64,000 nt of DNA from Apricaphanius iberus (GCA_028564705.1 JAPXFQ010002816.1:170970-234969); one strand, 5' to 3'. Shown: positions 1-13,250, numbered from the stretch's first letter. Translations and numbers: made by a program. Notes: generated by a model from the sequence alone, not told the origin.

Positions 1-1035
1 AATGACAGGGATAATGACTGATGATATCTGGGTGGCCTGGGGGAAAACACCTGACTGGTTCTATCAAACACACACACTCTGAGAGAGATCCACACTTGTG
101 CATATCTACTCAGCCCTGTGGCTCAGACGCAGCCTTGATAAGACAGTGTAAAGTGTTAAATGGACCTTATTACAGTATTGGCCTTGTTTATCAATCCCAG
201 TAACTCAACTATTACACTCCCAGATGTTAATATCGCTAGTGTTGGTGCATTTACTTCCTGATCTATTCTGCTCTTGGCGTTTAGAGATTCAGAAAGCCAT
301 TTCAAGATGTTTTCTCCAAAGGATTTTTTATTGTTGAGAAATCTTCTAAATCAGATAAAGCACCTTTTTGGTGCTAGATCACTGTAAAACAAAATAATGA
401 TAAGGACCACTGAAAGACATTCAAAAGGCTTTCTGAAAATAAAATTAACAACCATAAAATTTTTTCACCAAAACCAATTGAAAAGTGACCTTTGAGGACT
501 TACCGGCCGATTAAGAGTTTAATTCAATTTTCAATTCACTTTTTTTTATATATCGCCAATTCACAACAAATGTAATCTCAAATCACTTTACAACAAAAGT
601 CATTTGAATAAAATTATACAAACATTTCAATCAGTTAAAAGTTTTTTATGTAAGGAATCCCAGCAGATTGCGATGAGTCATCAACGTGAGGTTGTGCCCA
701 GATCATGCAGACTCCAACCACAGCAATTCCTCAGCAATCTCTCTTACTGAGCAAGCAAGTTTAAGCATTCAGATTTGTGTTCCTTTTTGAGTCCCGAAAC
801 AAAACTAAATATTTTCCTTTGATTGAGGCAGTAGTTTAAATATGAAAGAAAATTAAGAAATTAAAAGAATATCCTAAATAATGTGTCATAGCCAACGGTC
901 CTAATCATTACAAGATTTGTAATTAAGCTCCCAGTGTATATTGTTGTTTCTTGCATTGTAGTATGTTATTTATCTTTTAATAAAGGCTACATAGCTAAAT
1001 TAGTTATTGACAGGGTAGACCTTTATGCTTTTCTC
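1..1035. other. AT-rich non-coding DNA, no gene seen
   Basis: No frame here shows recognisable protein similarity or splice-flanked coding character. The stretch is AT-rich with short homopolymers and looks like intronic or intergenic fish DNA. I see no repeat family I can name. Confidence 0.5.
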
Positions 1036-1039
1036 ATCC

Positions 1040-1266
1040 ATCCATCCATGTTGTTTTTTTTTCCTATCTCCAGGAATCACAAGACGAGAGCAGGGATACA
1101 TACACCCTGGACAGGTCGCCAGGCCATCGCATGGCAACACAGAGACAAATGGGACAAGCAACCATATGCACCCACCCTCATACCTGAGGACAATTTAGAG
1201 AGACCGGTTAACCTAACAGTCATGTTTTTGGGCTGTGGGAGGAAGCTGGATTACCCAGAGGGATAG
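1040..1266 (+). repeat. Teleost interspersed repeat, degenerate copy 1
   Basis: Starts with a CATCCATCCATG run and contains the landmark pieces 'acaccctggacaggtcgcc', 'catgtttttgggctgtggg' and 'aggaagctggattaccc'. The same landmarks in the same order recur at 11.9 kb and 42.2 kb, which proves a dispersed family inside this window. This consensus is widespread in fish genomes. I believe it belongs to a non-LTR (L2/Maui-like) tail or derived element, but class assignment needs a repeat library. The internal open frame is incidental. Confidence 0.8.
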
Positions 1267-1764
1267 CATTTGTTTCTCAGAGAAATATAATTAACAGAAT
1301 TCAAATGCTTTCCTTTCCTCTCTGGTTAAAATGTGTGGGGTCCTGTGTTTTGATGTTCATTTGGTTATCTGCGTGGAGTTTACATGATTTTAAATCCATA
1401 TCATATATATATATATTTTTCTCTTATTGCTTCCGATACCTCCCTCATCCCAAAATGCACATGTAAGGTTTATTGGCATCTCTAAAACTGGCCTTAGTTG
1501 TGAGTGTTTGTCCCTCCAGAGTAATCTACTTTATACTGAGTTTTGCAATAATTGTACTAGTATACTTTTCTCTGTGGAATCATTTAATGCTTCACTTGCA
1601 GCGATTGCACTAAAGTATTATAGCTGTCAAAAATGTATTCAAATGACACCATCTGTCACAGGACTGAGTTTGTGTGCAGTTAAAGCCGTTAAATCCCCCG
1701 ATACCATATTACTATATATATACTGTAGCACTAAATTCACTTCAGGCTAAGACTGCATGTGTTT
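1267..1764. other. Non-coding, no gene seen
   Basis: AT-rich sequence with a short (AT)n run near 1405-1416. A 107-codon open frame at 1427-1750 has no recognisable motif and a composition like its surroundings, so I do not call it a gene. Confidence 0.4.
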
Positions 1765-1818
1765 GTTATAAGGGAGGGTAAAATATTGCCATATGAATAT
1801 TTTACCCTCCCTTATAAC
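1765..1818. repeat. Perfect 23-bp inverted repeat with 8-nt loop
   Basis: Left arm 1765-1787 (gttataagggagggtaaaat + att) and right arm 1796-1818 are exact reverse complements. The 8-nt loop is gccatatg. A perfect 23-bp palindrome in otherwise drifting DNA points to a recent event such as a tiny foldback/MITE insertion or template-switch, or to a selected hairpin. No neighbouring gene explains it as a terminator. Confidence 0.9.
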
Positions 1819-1867
1819 TTTTAAACAGCCAGGAGCACTGATTGGAGAGAGTGTTATTGATGAAAAT

Positions 1868-2095
1868 GGCAAATAGATTGAACTTCTATAGCGCTTATTT
1901 GGTCATGCTGACCATGCAAAGAACATTATACTGGAGCCACATTCACCCATTCAGACTCACAAACACGCAGACAGCTACAAACCGATACTGAGCTTGGAAG
2001 GCAGCTTGGGGTTAAGTGCCTTGCCCAGGAGCACATTGACATGTGGTAGGAGGTAGCTTGAACTGAACCTATGACTCTTTAATTGCAGGATATCT
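1868..2095 (+). repeat. Degenerate interspersed repeat (second family)
   Basis: Carries 'ttctatagcgcttattt', 'acattcacccattcagac' and 'cttggggttaagtgcctt', followed by 'gcccaggagcacattgac'. This order is typical of a common fish interspersed repeat distinct from the one at 1040. Family name cannot be assigned by eye. Divergence is high, so the copy is old. Confidence 0.6.
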
Positions 2096-2519
2096 CCTGA
2101 TCTTGATATTATCTAGATAAACCAGTCAATGAATGTGCTTGTTTTGTTCTGAAAGAGTTGACAAAAAATTAAAAGCAGTTAAAAAAAAGCATGTACTAAC
2201 CTGTTACGCAACACACGTGGTCACCTTTGGGGCGCTTACCTTGTCTTTTTTGCAGGAAGAGCAAGTACACTATTGTAACAAAACCAGTGCAAAATTATTA
2301 TGAAGGTAAGTATCAGTAATGCCTGAAGTTGATGACAGAGTATGCAGGATTTTTGCCTGATTTTTGATGTCAATTTCCATTTGGGGAAAGTCTGTATGAG
2401 TTCACAATAGTTGCAGTCAGTAGGCAGGGTCAGTTAGCTTAAAAATGTGTTGGTTATGACGTGGGACAAAGTCTAGGATCTGAACAACATACATTACAAT
2501 AAGGTCATGTTGAAATACA

Positions 2520-2850
2520 GGCTTCATTGTTGCAGCTGTCAGCACTGTTACCTTGAAGAAAGAAGCTCCTGGATTTGAGTCCTGGCCTTCCCGTTTAGCG
2601 TTTACATTTCCTTTCCTGGATATTTTTTTCTTATGGTAATCTGGTTTCCTTCCATAGTCTAAAAACATATACAACCTTGCATGCATATACTCACTGCTAC
2701 TTGACAACATAGAGAGGCAAATTAAGCTGTTTGTCTTGAATGTATCTGTGTCCAGCTGTGACTAACAGGCGAGTCCAAGGTGTACTAAGCCTTTAACTCC
2801 ATGACTGGTTGTAGTTCCCCATTTATGGTAATATAGTATGGATGAATGGA
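2520..2850 (-). repeat. Teleost interspersed repeat, degenerate minus-strand copy
   Basis: Read on the minus strand, the landmarks of the repeat at 1040 reappear in diverged form: the ATCCATTCATCC-type start near 2850, the 'acaccttgga' piece near 2790, the 'tttttagactatggaagg' piece near 2660 and the 'agtgctgacagctgcaac' end near 2530. The copy is strongly diverged with internal gaps. Confidence 0.55.
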
Positions 2851-4490
2851 TGTAATGAGTCCAATGAAACAACATTTAGGAATATTCAGATTAAAATGTT
2901 GTTGTTTGTTTTTAAACTGATAACTTTTCTTTCAACGAAGCAATAAAGAGAAAGTTTTCTTTGCAGTATGCCAAAGAGCAGGAGCCAGATGTCTCCTGAT
3001 TTAAGCACCGATGGAAAACATTAATGTGGCTTTAAATGCTAAATGCTGACCAGAGAGTTATTCAAGTGTGAGTTATTAAAATGAGTGTCAGATTTGCCTA
3101 CATGTAGCAGAAATACTACAGCATAAATGGTTGTCAGAGTAGCTAAAAAAACTTCTGCTGTCTCAGTCTGTGTAATAACTGTAACATAATGATTTGAAAA
3201 GATTGTATAAAGACACCATGACGACAAGGAAATGCTTGGGCTATGTTTTTGTCTTCCAACTTACATTTGCTCAATAATAGCTAAGACATCTCTGTACCTC
3301 AGCACGTCTTATGTCATACAGACAACTATTTCTGCTTTTTTGTTATTGTTTGAGAAATATGCCCAACACAGTGTGTGATTAAGCCAGCACTCATAATAAA
3401 GAGCATGATAAGTGGGTGGGATGCAATAACCGTAACATTAAAACCGGAATTGGAGGCAATATAGAAAGAGGGAAAAAAAGGCAATCTTGATTTCCCAGAA
3501 TTTCATGCATTTAAAGCACTTACTTATACCACCCCTGACCCCTGACAATGTGCCATCAGTGCAATCAGCATATCCCCTTGGCTAATTAGAATGCAAGCAA
3601 TGTGCTAAAGACAATTAATTCCAATTAGCATAAGCCATGTTTCACGTCATATAAAAGCATATAAAAGCATATGCAGAATGTGGAAACATGTGTGCTGAAT
3701 TTTCCTCATTAGCTAGCTCTCTCTGTACAGTTAAATTACATCAGGATGGGAGTTTACTTGTATTTGCATTTTTTGAGTCCATCCTCGGGAAAAAGTGACC
3801 CGTTGATATGAGTTTTTAAAGAATAATTTGATGAATACACACTTAAATCATGATATTGTAACTTTTCTTGCCATTGCATCTTTATACCTGAAGTGAAATA
3901 TAAGCTTTAGGTTATAGTTGTATTTCTCCAATGTATTAAAAGTATGCTGTTATGCTCATTTTTTGTCGGTCAAAAATAGTAACAGATGCTTTTTTATGTA
4001 CAGCAAAATTGCTTGCTGTGTTTAAATACATTGGTTGTTCATTTTGTAATACTTTCTGAATCAGAAAAGCTTCAGCACTAAGCAATCATATTGATTCTTA
4101 ATGCCAAAGAGACCTATAAGACTCTGTCTACCCCAAAAACTAAGTTGCGCTGATTTTTTTTATTTTTTATTACTATTTGGGCAGATTATATCAACAAATT
4201 ACCTTTCAGTACTGCATTATCTTATATTTTAATCTCCAATGAGTTCATTTTAAATTCTACATTGGCTAGTCATCTGAGAATCAACAGACAGAAGCCAGGG
4301 AACAAGGGATATATTTATCTATCCACTGTCTTTAACTAAGTTGGGAGGCTCCTATCTTCAGCACTAATTGGCACCAAGTGAGATGCATCCTGAGCAGGTC
4401 ACTCGTCCTTCAGAAGAAAACACAAGGGACACAGGAAAAAGAACATTGCATGCAAATCTCCACAGCTAAGAGCAAATTCAAGAGACCAGT
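2851..4490. other. Non-coding; contains a candidate conserved regulatory stretch
   Basis: No gene is seen. Roughly 3370-3720 differs from its surroundings: it is less simple in composition and holds several homeodomain-type cores (gctaattag, acaattaattcc, ccaattagcataa) within about 80 bp. That is typical of vertebrate developmental enhancers, but conservation cannot be tested here. Confidence 0.35.
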
Positions 4491-4493
4491 TAA

Positions 4494-4715
4494 TCCATGC
4501 ATCTATCCATTCAATTATTTATACCGCTTATTCTCAAAGGGTCATGGCTGGGGCCTATCTCCAGCATTCATCAAGCGAGAGTGAGGGTACACCCTGGACA
4601 GGTTGCCAGTCCATCACAGCACCGAATAATCTAACATGCATATTTCTGGAAGAAGTTGGAGTACCTAGAGAGAATTTACAAATGAAAAGGAAGAGCGTAC
4701 AAACTCAATAGAGAA
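4494..4715 (+). repeat. Teleost interspersed repeat, degenerate copy
   Basis: Shows the family order: 'catctatccattcaattatt', 'taccgcttattctcaaaggg', 'gtacaccctggacagg', then a diverged 'ggagtacctagagaga'. It is the same family as 1040, 11897 and 42208 but more decayed. Confidence 0.7.
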
Positions 4716-5888
4716 AGACTTTCAGCCAGAATAAGAGCCCGTTAAATTTTTACTGCAAGGAAATTGTGCAGTGTTAGATTCATGAAATGTAAAAAATTTT
4801 TCTTGGAAATTCATTAATAAGTCCCAGTCATCTAATCTATTTTTATACGTACTTTAAGTATTAAAAATGCTGAGTATTCTTTAAATCTGAGTCTCTTAAA
4901 ATACAATAAAAGAAAAAAATAAATAAATTAAAGCTTATGGTGACACTATCGGTAATGATGAAGAACCCTTCTGATGGACATCTTTAATTAACACATCCTT
5001 ACAAATGGCAAACTTTCGATTACTTTATTCACTCTGAACTGCTGATGATTGGGTCAACTCCATTTTGGAGCTATCCATAATCTGCTACAGTTCCATTTCA
5101 CATTCATGGCTGAAAATCATAAAAAAAAGGATGCCTGTGCAAGAGTAAAAAAAAATAAAATAAAAATAAAAATACATTTGACAGGCTAAAGACACTGAAA
5201 AATAATTTTGTTCTACATTACAATGGGATTAATAGTGATTTCAAGGTTTTCTATGCTGATTAAATATTGATTTGTAAAAATCATTCTCACTGAAAATAGT
5301 TTTTCCATTCAAAAAGAAAATCCCTGAATCATATTTAGTGATAATCTACATTTTTATTTCCCTTTTCAACCAAACTATAATTAAAAGTTGAAACCAGTTG
5401 GCCAATACCTCTTAAAAAGTAAAAACCATGAGTAATAACTCTTTATGCTGCTCTTTTTCTGTTGTGATTGACACACATTAAACAGAAAGATTCTGAGCAT
5501 GTTTTTGTAACAGTTCTCAAACACCCGGGCTTTCCCAGTCTCCCTAATCTTCAAATGCCTGAATTTCTGGCATGTGTACATGGGAAGGAAATGTTGGGCT
5601 TGGGGTGGTGGTAGTGGGGGATCTTATTAAACAAATTCTCCAAAGCATTGAGACCAACTGGTATGGAGTGCGCTGATAACAGCTGGCCATTTTGGAGTGT
5701 CACCTTGCTTGGCAGCTGCACCAGCAGAGGGAAAGGGAGAAAATGTTTTAATGGCTCTGGCCTGCATTTTGAGTCCTATTATTTTGGCAACTTTTTAATT
5801 ATCTCCAAATGAATGGATTGATAGGAACAGTCATAATGAGGGAGAGATGGGGAATTTCTAAGGTGGCAGTGTTTCCTACAGTTTTGAC

Positions 5889-5918
5889 TCTCTCTCTCTC
5901 TCTCTCTCGCTCTCTTCT
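5889..5918. repeat. (TC)n microsatellite
   Basis: About eleven TC units, then one CG interruption and further CT units. A simple dinucleotide repeat. Confidence 0.9.
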
Positions 5919-7680
5919 GCTCACCTAAGAGAATATATTAGAATAACTTCAATTAAAAAAGAAACGTTTTTTGAGAAACTTTGCTGTTTCACTGAGTATT
6001 TTGCCATTATGACATAGACCTAAGATAAAAATGAAATGACTAAACATTATAAAATATAAGATGAGGTATTTTGTTTATTTAATGCAGCAAATTCTTGAAA
6101 CCAAATCAGTTTGTGTCATTATCATGTCATGTTCAATTTCACCTACTATTTCAAAAGCAAACTGTTTTGAAAAATAATGCTTATTTTTATGCTTTTCAAT
6201 GAGCAAATAACTGTTTTTATAGGTAGTGCTAGAAAAAGAATCACTGTTGAGATATTTATTTTCTTGCTAGGCAACCTAGTAGAAGCATATATAAAGAGCT
6301 GATTTAGAAAAAAGTGATGAATTCTCCGAAAAAAAGCTCTATCTTTCAAATTTAGCCATTTAATAATTTTGAACCTACCTAACATTAGAAAAATATATAG
6401 TCTGACTTAAGTTTAGACAATAAGAAAAATAATTTTGGAGTGTTTTTTAAGAATCTTGTTTCAACTGTAAAATATTTCGTCAAGAATATTTTACTTCTTT
6501 ATTTTGATCTTATGCAAAAATGTTTCCTACTGACTTATTCCCTCTGTTTTTAGAAAATCTTTTGGCGCAGTCATAGTAGTCAGTGATGTTCTCACTGTAA
6601 TCTCCATTTTAATATATGAAATTAAAATTATTCTATCGCTTTGTGATTGACCTAAAAGGTACTTGGTATTATCTGTGGTCTTTGTTAGTCCTGGAACCTC
6701 TTTGTGATGAATGCCTTAATTTAACTACTTTTGTCTGTATTCATGAAACTGTAAATGTCACAATTGCTACCAAAGCTAATGAGCCAGTTTTCTGTCAGCT
6801 CAAGTGTCTGTCTCACTAGAGTAAAATGTCTCATGAGTGAAAATAAGAGACCAAAAATTAAAATGTCATTGCAATATCTCCTCAAAGCTGATGGGTCCAT
6901 CCATACAAGTGAGTGCAGAGTGTTTAAGTTTTTGCTTTGTTTTGAAGAAAAATCTCAGATATACCAGGTCGTCTGTCTTTGCAAAAAAGAAAAAAAAAAA
7001 AAAATAAGGATGTCTACTCTTATTGTAAATTTATAAAACAGGTCATAAATACCCTTAAAAAAAACTGTATTTGCTTTCTGTTTTTTCTTTAGATATTTTT
7101 AATAACTTCAAACTCTCCATTAATTTTTACCTCTTTACGTAGCACCTTATCTTTTGTCTCTGCAGAATTGCCCTTTGTCAAATTATTCCTCAACCCTCTG
7201 CAAGCAAGCTGGAGCTTAATCAAAGTTTTGGCCTCAGTTCGTGTGCACCAATTTGTTATTTGCAGGCCGCCAATTAAGACGAAAAAATAGAGGAGTGTCA
7301 ACTTGCATGCTAACTTGCATGTTATGATGAAAACTTTTGAGAGATACAGAAAAGGAATTATCGAGGTTTTCTGGAACCTTCTGAAAACCTTTCTGAAAAG
7401 ACTTCTGGACTAACTATTGTACTGAAGGGAATTAACTAGACTGTTGTGGATGTAAAAAGAGGATTCATGAGGACTCTGTTCTGTGTTTTAGTATGTGGCT
7501 TTGAAGAGTAAGTTGCCACTTCTGAAAAGCATGTCTTAACTTTGTGCCATCACATTCAGCACGTTTATTACTGACCAGCAAAAAATGCAAATCACACACA
7601 ATATAACCTAAGAGTAATTAACACTCTAATGGCCATAAACCGGACAGTTATGTAAATATTGACCTTTTTTTTCTCCCAAA

Positions 7681-7767
7681 GATGCATCATAACTCATTGC
7701 GCCTTCAGCGTGTCTCCACTTGCTGAAAACGCACTGAGCGCACAGTGAGTTATGATCCTCATGCATC
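7681..7767. repeat. Imperfect inverted repeat, arms about 25 bp
   Basis: The left arm begins gatgcatcataactcattg. The right arm ends gagttatgatcctcatgcatc, its reverse complement with a small bulge. The arms enclose about 35 bp that itself contains complementary bits (cttcagcg / tgctgaa). Possibly a small MITE or cruciform. Confidence 0.7.
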
Positions 7768-10700
7768 CTGATTAGTTTCCCCTGTAGTGGTTATTCTTCC
7801 AGGACTGCAATTAATAAAAAGTAATAATCATATACAATATCACAATGACTAAATGGCTATATATGACATTTAAAAAACAAAATTCATACATTTCGGATTA
7901 CATATTTTCAAGATTATTATTTTTTTCTACTGAAACTTGACCTTTAATAGAGGCCATGATAAAGTGTGGTGCATTTAAACATTAGTAGAATTTGGACATC
8001 ATAGTAACCTTTTTCTGGAAATGTTGGAGCTTTAATAAATCTGACATTAGATGGAGCAGAGTTCAGCACATGTACACCACATGAATTAAGTTTATAACTT
8101 ACAAACAAGAAACATAATTGACAACATTCTACCCTAATAGTAATGAACTATTTAACAGCCATAGAATTGATACGTATGCCGTTTTTCCACTTTTCGCCAG
8201 ACCCATCATGAATCCATGCGCACATTCCTCCTCTCTCTAGCCGTGGCACAGTCCACGTTTGCGGCTAAAAACTCCTCATTTGAATACTGCTCCCTGCGCC
8301 TGTTATGAATTATTCACATAATCTTAGTAGATCACCCGCAAATGAAAGTGCACGCAATGTTGTGTTCATTATTAAGAATCTTGATAAATCAAGCCCTCAG
8401 TGTTTTAACACAAAACCTAAAGTAATTTGTTATTCGGGAAAACTCTCAAATCTCCCTATAGCCAGCCCACCCTGATAGTAGGATAGCAGTCGGTATGTAT
8501 ATCTGTATTTTTATATGTTGAGGGGGGAAAAGTATTTGTATTTGAGTAAAATTAAAAAAAGGCATTTTTTTTTCACATTACACTTGTAATTTATGTTATT
8601 ATCAATTTTAATAATTATGGATATGCAATATTAAGTGAACATTTCCTATAAATCCAACAATGAACATGTAATGGGAACATTATTGAAAAGAGACCAAAAG
8701 AAGGGCCACTCTGGCCACAAAACCTAAAAAAAAAAATAAAATAAAAAAGCAGTTGAGGGATAGTTATGGGTAGCAAAGATTTAAAGGTGATATGCTTGTG
8801 TTATTTGTAGAAATTCTCTGTTGGACGTTAAAGTTTATGTTCCAAATGTAGCTACTTAGTTATCCTTTGAGTTATGTTGTTGTCAGTGTTTGAAGGCACA
8901 CCATCATATATGGGAGTGGGGTGTCTACCTTGACCCTTGTGATCATGTGGTGCAAAACTGCAAAAAATGAAGGTGATCTTTTCTTTCCAGTTGTTAGATT
9001 CATGAATGTTGTCACACTACAAATTTTTGTAGCTCCGTAATACAAATATTTCATAAAGAATTTGTTTGAAATAAAAAAATCAAAACATGTTATTTGTGCC
9101 TTTCCGAAAACCATCTCAGTTTTTTTTTATTATGTATAATATGAATACATACATAGAAAGGTTTTCAAAGAAGTTAGATTTGACCCAGAAGAATGCAGCA
9201 TACTGCCAACGGGACTCAATGACCCGAAAGGGGTTAAATTAGAGATTATTTGTATAGTGCCATGAAATGATATGTTTTTGTGCACCTGAAACAGACAAAC
9301 AATTGATCCATCTAAAGTGGTTAATACAACTGCAGGATATGTCTTCCATTGTTTGAATCATGATGAGCGAGACAGTTTTGAACCTTAGTCAAGAAGATAG
9401 GAAGAAGGTCTGTGTGTGAAAGAATTTTAGAATTCTACCTATTTTCAAAGTTAAATACAGAGTTTACTTTTTTTGCCCAGCAGCTGTACTCATTCGAATA
9501 TTAAGGGTCATACAATGGGTATTTTAAAAAGCAGATGAAATAATAAAAGATTGTCTGATAGAAAGATGTTAAAAACCCAAGGTTAAAGTATTCTTACTGG
9601 GACATATCTTTACAGCACTTTATCGCCACAGGAGTAAAGGATTCATGAATCAATGTTAACTATTCAACTTTCTGCAGTGTTATGAGAAAAAATGCTGAAT
9701 ATTGAACAATGCCTGCCCTCTGCAGTTGATTTTCCCTACTTTATTCAAGTTCTACATCTCAAAAGTAAAGTTGCAGTTGCAAAGTGTATAAAAAGAGCTT
9801 ATGCAGACAAGGAAAGGGAGGTTGATTAGGTTGCAAACATTATATGAACAGCGTTGTATTAGACCTTTAGAAAGAGGCTCTAACAGTCTTCCTTTATATT
9901 AAGGCATTGCATCTGAAATGTTCACAAGGTTAACAAATTGGCAGCTAAGTCTCCCTCAGAACTTAATTTATATTAGACAATAGTACAGAGAAAGATATAT
10001 ATCATAGACAAAAATTAACTTGGACTATGTCTGGAAATTATTTTTACAAACTGATGATTGAAGTGGAAACAACTATGTTTTGAAGATAATTTTCCATTAT
10101 ACTGAGGTATTGAAGTTGTTCACAATGAAATTTGAGTTACATCAAATTATGGAACATGTTTCCAAAAATCACATAGTTTTTTTGGGTTTTTTTTCTTTGC
10201 ATCTACAAAATGGCTTTTAATATTGCTTTTAAATAAATGGTTGGATATTCTGATACTGTTTATGCTTTAGGATAAGAGTTTGAACAAACATCATTTTGAA
10301 ATTGTATCCAATTTTGCATGAATTAATAGCCCTATATTTGCCACGTTACCTTATTATACATCCACATGTGTGTCTCCCCAAAACTCAGATGTTGAAAATT
10401 AACATCAGAAGCTTACAAAGCCATGGAATTATCATTCGGCATTTTATAAAGGCAGCGTATGATAATCTTAGTGTATGTACTTTTCTGTATTTGAAGAAAG
10501 TAACTAAATATCAGTGTATTTAAACATCTGGCTTATACTGTAACTATTTTAGTGCCTCTAGAAAAGAAAAGCATGCATCAAAAGGCAGCGATAGTTTTAA
10601 AATAACCAAGTGAATAGTTGTGAAAAGGATGAAACATATGAGCTGTTAAATAGCCTACTAATAAATATCACAGCATTACCTTTCTTTAAATAATCTCAAT

Positions 10701-11896
10701 ACAAATGGGTTGGACCAATGACTGAGCATCAGGGCTGTCCTTGCGGCCTGTTGCTGGAATAAAAAAAATATATACTTATTTACTATAATGTAAAAAAAAA
10801 TCTGATTAGCTGTCGTTTTTCTTTCATTACTGATTATCAAACATTTAACAGTTAAAAGGTTATATTTAATAATTTTATTTTAAGGTTGGTCACATTAGAT
10901 CATCAAAATGAGATTGTTTTTATTTTTTATTCTTATATAAACTGTATCCATCAGTTTTCCCTACAAATCAAATTCTGCATTGAACCCACTTCAATCCTTA
11001 AGCTTCATGGTGCGCTTCCTATTTATCCCTTCACCTAAACATCTTGCAAGGGACATTTGGGTATCATGTGTTCAAGCAGCAAAGGCTCTCACTCAACTAC
11101 AAAGAGAAAAAGAGTGTTAAAAGTCCAGACATAAACCCTGGCAACTTTTCATCATATTTATTCCAACCACATGTACACCCAGTGGAAGGAAAACAGACAA
11201 AATTACAGATGTTTCTTTTCTCCTGCTCTGACAGTGTAATCTGCTTTAAACTCTTTAATCATTAAAAAAACAAAGCAATAGACTTCCTCAGTTACCGCCC
11301 TCAGATTAGTCCAATCATTGGAGTTTCTAATGTGCCACAGAGGACAAAAAACATTTCATAGTTAAATCAAAAAAGCAATTTTACCGTCAGATTGCTTCAA
11401 CTTTACAATCACATTTCTAGGGGGGTTGTTAAAGCTGCTTTTACATGAACTTTCCCTAGAGCTTTTCTCTGTTCAGTAATATTTAGTTTGATTTCATTTT
11501 CACCAATGATAAGGTATCAAAATAGAGTTTTATTCTAGGGGTTATGACAATGTTGTTGTTCCATTTACATGAATCACATTTGAAAATCTGACATATACAT
11601 GAAAGATGCATTGATATCCATCAGAATAGAACTGATAGAAGTCTAAAATTAAAGGAAAGGCCCACAGTTAGGTTTTCAGCAGTACTAACTCTGACTGTTC
11701 TAAATTAAATTGAAAGTTGATCGAACAAGAAGTTGTAGATTTAAAAGCCACTTCTGTATATATTTGTACAAAATAACTAAACATTACTACTTGGTATCTG
11801 AAATATGATAAATCAACAACCTTCTTGCTGCAAGGCAACAGTGCTACCTACCTCACCACCGTGCAGTCCCATACTTAACCAAACCTGGAAAGAATG

Positions 11897-12155
11897 AAAA
11901 CTCATCCATCCATTTTCTTAACCGCTTAATCCTTAATGGGTCGTGGGGGGGCTGGTGCCTTTCTCCAGCTGTCAACGGGCGAGAGGCGGGGTACACCCTG
12001 GACAGGTCGCCAGTCCATCACAGGGCCACATAGAGACAGAGACAGGGATGCATGCATGCACAGGGAGAACATGCAAACTCCATGCATAAAGACCCTGGGC
12101 CAGGATACGAACCCACAACCTCCTTGCGTGCTAACCACTGCGCCACCATGCAGCC
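11897..12155 (+). repeat. Teleost interspersed repeat, well-preserved copy
   Basis: Starts 'catccatccattttctta' and continues with 'accgcttaatccttaatggg', 'tacaccctggacaggtcgcc', 'agtccatcacagggccacat' and 'gggagaacatgcaaactcc'. It ends in 'ctaaccactgcgccacc'. It lacks the middle 'acaatttacagtg...' part that is present in the 42.2-kb copy, so it carries an internal deletion. Open frames on both strands are by-products of the repeat. Confidence 0.85.
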
Positions 12156-13250
12156 AAAAAGAAAACTCTAAATGAATGACTCCAAATTGCCCCACAAAGT
12201 GAGTGAGATGTGTCTTGAGTGGCCTTTGCAGGTAGTACCTTTAACTTTACCTGCAACTCTAAATTAGTATAGCTTGCCATAGAAGGTGATTAGAAGTATA
12301 TTGATTAATGGGACTATACATAAGTTTAAACACAAATAAATATATAAACATTTAGAATTTCTTCCTCATACATGCTCACTCAATGCTCTGGTCAGTAGAA
12401 TAAGCTCTGGCCTTTTCACTTTGGTTGCCACTATATGCCTGTAAATTTCCTTTAATAGCAAGTGCACTGTCAAAACTCCTAATAGAGGTTACCTAAAAAA
12501 ATTGGCAACAAAGTGACACGTAATATAATTAAGAAAATGTAAATTGCAAAAGATGTGGTGTAACATGTAATTAAACTTAAACAAAAAACTTAAATAGATA
12601 TTAATAAAATTCAACAGTAAATATGTGTTGGATTTTTTGAAAAAAAATAAATTGATGATTTTAACACAAAAAGTAATTTGAATTTAAGTAAAAATATGTA
12701 AAAATTCACTTCGAAGTGAACAATAATCTGGGAAAAGTTGAGTAAAAATTACTTGAATATTCATTACCAGAAATAAAATATGTTCGTTTTAAAGCGAAAC
12801 CCAAATTGGATTTACTAATTTCTACAATAATATTTAAAATGTCACTAAATTATAAGAGAAAATAAAATTCAAATTAAATTTAACATTTCTTACCTCAGTT
12901 GAAATCATGCCAAAAATTCGATAAATTGTCCAGGCTGGGACTGACTCAGCTGTTTTTAATGTTTGTTCGTTCGTGAGCTCTCACACAGCATGTGTGAAGC
13001 CGTCTTCCCACCGGTCAGCGAGTCTAGGCAGCAGGGTAGCTACATTAAATGTAAAGTCTATGGTACCTTAAACATATCAATGGGCATCAAGCTGCCATGC
13101 AGAAAGTTGTGCGCATTCGTGCAGTGGGTATCAGCAAGTCCACGTAGCTGCTGTTTGGATGTGTTGATGGACCATCTGAGCAGTTGCTGCGTGAAGTTGG
13201 GAAAACTGAACTTTGGAGCAGCACACGCAGGCTGTCAACCACTTAGAGCA
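12156..13250. other. Non-coding, no gene seen
   Basis: AT-rich to about 12,940, then a more balanced stretch (12,940-13,250). The latter has a 128-codon open frame (12,963-13,349) with no recognisable domain that runs into the next repeat, so it is not called a gene. Confidence 0.4.

Larger units (their letters stand above)
4716..11885. other. Long AT-rich non-coding stretch with minor repeats
   Basis: No gene is supported. It contains an A-rich (AAAAT)n tract at about 5148-5175, a TC microsatellite at 5889-5913, a poly-A tract near 6984-7002, an imperfect palindrome at 7681-7767 and two candidate conserved non-coding stretches (5640-5870, 7100-7290). Short open frames (e.g. 6146-6385, 10296-10523) lack motifs and look random. 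Confidence 0.45.

Noticed and set aside
1427..1750. 107-codon plus-strand open frame
   Set aside because: No domain, neutral composition, no splice context; fits chance length.
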